Below are positions 61,701 through 64,000 of a stretch of 64,000 bases of DNA, piece by piece. This DNA is from Chondrosia reniformis (taxonomy: Eukaryota; Porifera; Demospongiae; Chondrillida; Chondrillidae), in NCBI GenBank assembly GCA_947172415.1, contig OX359191.1:5456001-5520000 (forward strand). Direction: 5' to 3'. A program made the position numbers and the translations under genes. A model generated the notes under the pieces. The model had not been told where the DNA came from. It ran no database searches and saw only the letters and a program-made list of their open reading frames with translations. The stretch's first letter is position 1. Each line of letters opens with the position of its first letter.

Positions 61701-63652
61701 ATGAATAAGTTTAGCAATCTTGTCTTGAAGGAGATTATGGGGGATAGCTGTAGATAAGGTGGAGAATCTATCTATTCCATATTAGTAAACAGTCCAACCA
61801 AGTGATTATATAATATTCAACAATCCACAATAAAGGAAGCCCTGCATATCTTCCTCAGAGAACAGGGAGAATGGGTGAACAGGGATAAGGATCTCAGAAT
61901 TGATTGTTGCTGGAAGTACCTCATCCAGAGAGAAAGACAGAGACAGTCGGATAGACCTAGGCCTAGATGACGTTATATGACATCATTAGTTACTGGCCAA
62001 TCAGTGTGGAGATAAGTATAGTTTTTAAAAACAGATTTCACATTGTCAATCAGTTTTTGCTTAGCATATATGCTATACTCTGATGAAGGTCACAGCACAT
62101 GGTTGAAACATTTAGTAATTTATTGTGAATTGTTGAATGCTAATCACTTGGTTGGAATCAAAAGACTCAATATATAGCCGACCCAGAATCCCACTTCGCA
62201 ATTATATAGATGTACAATCATAATTTCAACTACAAAATATGATATATGTGTTCCATAAGTAATTTGAAATATAGGTCTATTGTATAAAAAGTGATATCTC
62301 TCTCTATATATATATATATAATCCACCACAATGTGTTGGCTAACATTTGTAACAGATTTGTGTGTGTTGGATTATTAGGATCCTTTTTATAAGCAAACAA
62401 ATTTAATGAGAGCACATTTTATATTAAATGGATATATATGTATAAATGGAAATTTAGCTTTCACAATTTTGTGAAAACTGACTTACTTAAACATAAATTT
62501 CCAGGAACAAAAGGACATTCATCCTGAAAGAAAATTTATAATTACAAATATACAGTGACACATTCTTAAACTTATATATGTATATATACATCTAAAATAT
62601 TTGTAAATATACCTTAGAATTTGGTATTCCATCAAAGTCACTATCTAGCTTACATTTTTTCTCCGTATTAGCAGTAAATGGAGGCACACACTACAAAAGT
62701 AGCAAAAATTAATAAAGATCTGGTCAGTACAATTTAATATTATAAAAGAATCGAATGATCTATATATAGATTTAGATAGAATATAGAATATAGATCCATT
62801 ATTAAAACTATATACGTATTTTACAAATACATATATATTTATAATTATATATCAGAGTCCCTCACTTTACATCCATATATGCCAGAACAGTCACATGATC
62901 TTCCCTCACCAATACATAGTTGAGTAACGGTATCCTCATTTCTTGTGTTGTCACAAAAGCACTCGTCTTAATGTGCAGGTATAAAGGTAAGATTACAATA
63001 TTAATATCTTATAGAATAAGTAACAATGAAACAATTATTTAAGTATGCAATAACTAAACAAGTAGTATGTAGGCAATATTATAGTTTAATTTAAGAAATC
63101 TCAAATTCTTGATCATGATTATCAAACTGGAATATTCACAAGATGCACAACATTTTACCTATCATGTGCAGGTCTTTTCAAGTTTAATAATAAGTAGTCC
63201 AACCATCAAAATTCATTTTATAAACACTTATGATACTCATCAATGTACATAGGAAGTGCGATGTCACATTCCAGTTACATCAATATAATATGGCGGTTAA
63301 TTGTTGAGCTCGTTGTAGTGTTATGAAACAAAAATTTCAAGATATTTCAGTCAGCGGACCTTTATCAGACTGAAACATTTTGAAATTCTTGTTTCCTAAC
63401 ACTACGGCAACATGTACTTGCTATGTTTGTCTTCATCTATATTTATGTTCTTACACACATACTTGAAGCCACATATACTGTTGATGTATTGTCTGGTGGT
63501 ATGTCTTTAGGCTCAATAGACGTATCTTCTTGCAGGAGTATAATAATAGTTAGTGTCTCATTGTCAAGTGTAACAACCTCAATGGAGAAGTTTGCAAATG
63601 TTTTTGAATCAGTTGTATTACTTCCATTTACAGCTGTCAAAAGAGTACTGAT
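51978..63652 (-). CDS. Second adhesion GPCR, 3' part (23 exons visible, 5' partial)
   Basis: Exons equivalent to 18-40 of the first receptor: 63652-63463, 62966-62866, 62690-62613, 62523-62487, 60595-60470, 59842-59745, 59656-59475, 58935-58875, 58339-58141, 57351-57196, 57123-56967, 56868-56736, 56517-56302, 56226-56132, 54670-54559, 54218-54062, 53554-53449, 53387-53321, 53204-53095, 53035-52909, 52756-52667, 52571-52541, 52180-51978. Every length equals its counterpart except 60595-60470, which is one codon longer, so 943 residues remain open: TSP3-like bits, HormR, GAIN, GPS with HLTSFVVL, seven helices, and the same TKTAI end. Amino-acid changes are scattered (for example ELITSQLSNFSQ to KFITSQLSNVTQ). 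The Sushi and presumed SRCR exons lie beyond 64000. The GC donor (ACTTTG|GCAAGT) is retained at 58141. Confidence 0.85.
53715..53960 (+). repeat. Dispersed ~200-bp repeat family, copy 5
   Basis: Counterpart of 17950-18190. It has GGGTCA at 53780-53785, CTGATGA at 53786-53792, GTC at 53815-53817 and TGACCC at 53818-53823. The two strands of this outer stem are perfectly complementary here. Confidence 0.8.
54724..55681. mobile_element. piggyBac-like non-autonomous insertion at TTAA
   Basis: 958 bp flanked by TTAA on each side (54720-54723 and 55682-55685), with inverted ends GGTAGTAGGGGGGGCTA and TAGCTCCCCCTACTACC (one mismatch). Copy 1 of the duplication shows the empty site with a single ttaa around 18936. 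No transposase frame, so it would need one in trans. It interrupts the intron between the TM1 and TM2 exons of the second receptor. Confidence 0.85.
55710..55925 (+). repeat. Dispersed ~200-bp repeat family, copy 6
   Basis: Counterpart of 18955-19190; the core reads GGGTCAATGATGA and CCCAGAAACAGCTGTC with TGGTCC downstream. Confidence 0.75.
57972..58033. repeat. Perfect 23-bp inverted repeat in a copy-2-specific insertion
   Basis: GGGATATAACAGGATTTAAG and its continuation GAAG at 57972-57994 are exactly complementary to 58011-58033, with a 16-nt loop. It sits in a segment of about 340 bp (57745-58090) absent from copy 1, which also has GTTGCCCCGGCAAC near 58062. Confidence 0.85.
60645..60730 (-). 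repeat. tRNA-derived SINE head, duplicated counterpart
   Basis: Same element as 23295-23375, with changes in the box A region (TTGTTGGGAGAGCGTGC). Confidence 0.45.
60951..62150. repeat. 600-bp direct tandem duplication inside copy 2
   Basis: Two adjacent, very similar units, about 60951-61550 and 61551-62150, both starting at CATTAGGGCTACAGACC and ending near CTAATCACTTGGTTGG. Copy 1 has one unit (about 23590-24075) with an internal loss of about 100 bp. Each contains GATGAAGGTCACAGCAC or a variant of it. The unit lies in the intron between receptor exons 21 and 22. Confidence 0.88.
63323..63395. repeat. Intronic foldback hairpin, duplicated counterpart
   Basis: Counterpart of the hairpin at 25240-25312; both the outer and inner inverted pairs are kept. 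Confidence 0.75.
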
Positions 63653-64000
63653 CTAATATTAAATGTATATTCAAAAGCTTGAACCATGTGCACATATGCA
63701 TAAGTATATATACTAGAAATATTAAAAATTTTCTACAAAAATAATATATATTACAGTACTTGTATATGCATTGTGAGAAAAGGGAGTTATTATGCAATGA
63801 CTATAATGAAACATGAATAATCATTTGAATCATTGGTTGCCATAGGATGTCCATCAGCCAAGATAGAACTTGGTTATATATTTAGCTGGTTCAGTAAACA
63901 CAGTCTATCATATTTACATAATCTTTGCACAAGCATTGTGAAACTATCTCTCTTTGTTTATGAGTGTTCAGTCTTATATACGTACTTACGTACTAGACTG

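Larger units (their letters stand above)
46552..64000 (+). repeat. Segmental duplication, copy 2 (runs off the window)
   Basis: Colinear with 9276-25921. Notable differences from copy 1: loss of 9691-10378 (including the last Calx-beta exon), an insertion at about 47115-47255, loss of about 220 bp covering RAD51AP1 exon 1, lack of the minisatellite, a 958-bp insertion at 54724-55681, an insertion around 57745-58090, and an internal 600-bp tandem duplication at 60951-62150. Confidence 0.95.

Overview
The window looks like the nuclear genome of a demosponge, most like Amphimedon queenslandica. This is inferred from gene content and texture: AT-rich DNA with many TATA/TACGTA runs, small genes packed head to tail, many short introns (several under 100 bp) with GT-AG ends, and an SRCR-rich receptor fused to an adhesion GPCR. 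I could not run a database search, so names rest on motifs I recognise.

Layout. 408-3143 (+): 3' end of a Pro/Gln-rich, probably nuclear protein whose 5' part lies outside the window. 4296-5546 (-): a single-exon Golgi-type sulfotransferase. 8420-10158 (+): a five-exon secreted protein with two Calx-beta-like modules. 11213-12336 (-): RAD51AP1 in four exons. 13028-15467 (-): a CCDC34-like coiled-coil gene in five exons. 16300-37464 (-): a giant 40-exon receptor gene. I traced every junction by hand; the phases agree throughout and give 2380 residues: signal peptide, ten SRCR domains, a Sushi/HormR-like stalk, GAIN domain, GPS cleavage site, seven membrane helices and a tail ending in a PDZ-type motif.

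From 37.5 to 46.5 kb no intact gene is visible. This stretch is a repeat nest holding a decayed SAMM50 piece, a pogo-like element, a CpG-rich island, two dispersed-repeat composites, a 485-bp-arm palindrome without indels, and a fossil reverse-transcriptase fragment.

At about 46552, right next to that fragment, the sequence from 9276 onward starts again and continues colinear to the window edge (46552-64000 matches 9276-25921). It is a direct segmental duplication. The second copy keeps a remnant of one exon of the Calx-beta gene, a broken RAD51AP1, an intact-looking CCDC34 gene, and the 23 3'-most exons of a second receptor, all in frame. The two receptors are therefore tandem paralogues whose neighbours met different fates. 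Later events are layered on the copies: a TTAA-flanked 958-bp insertion and a 600-bp internal tandem duplication in copy 2, and a 27-bp minisatellite expansion in copy 1.

Functionally the window mixes an apparent self-cleaving surface receptor with ligand-binding scavenger modules (candidate recognition or adhesion receptor), a secreted Calx-beta protein, a sulfation enzyme, a homologous-recombination accessory factor and a coiled-coil protein. No operon-like link between them is implied beyond shared location.
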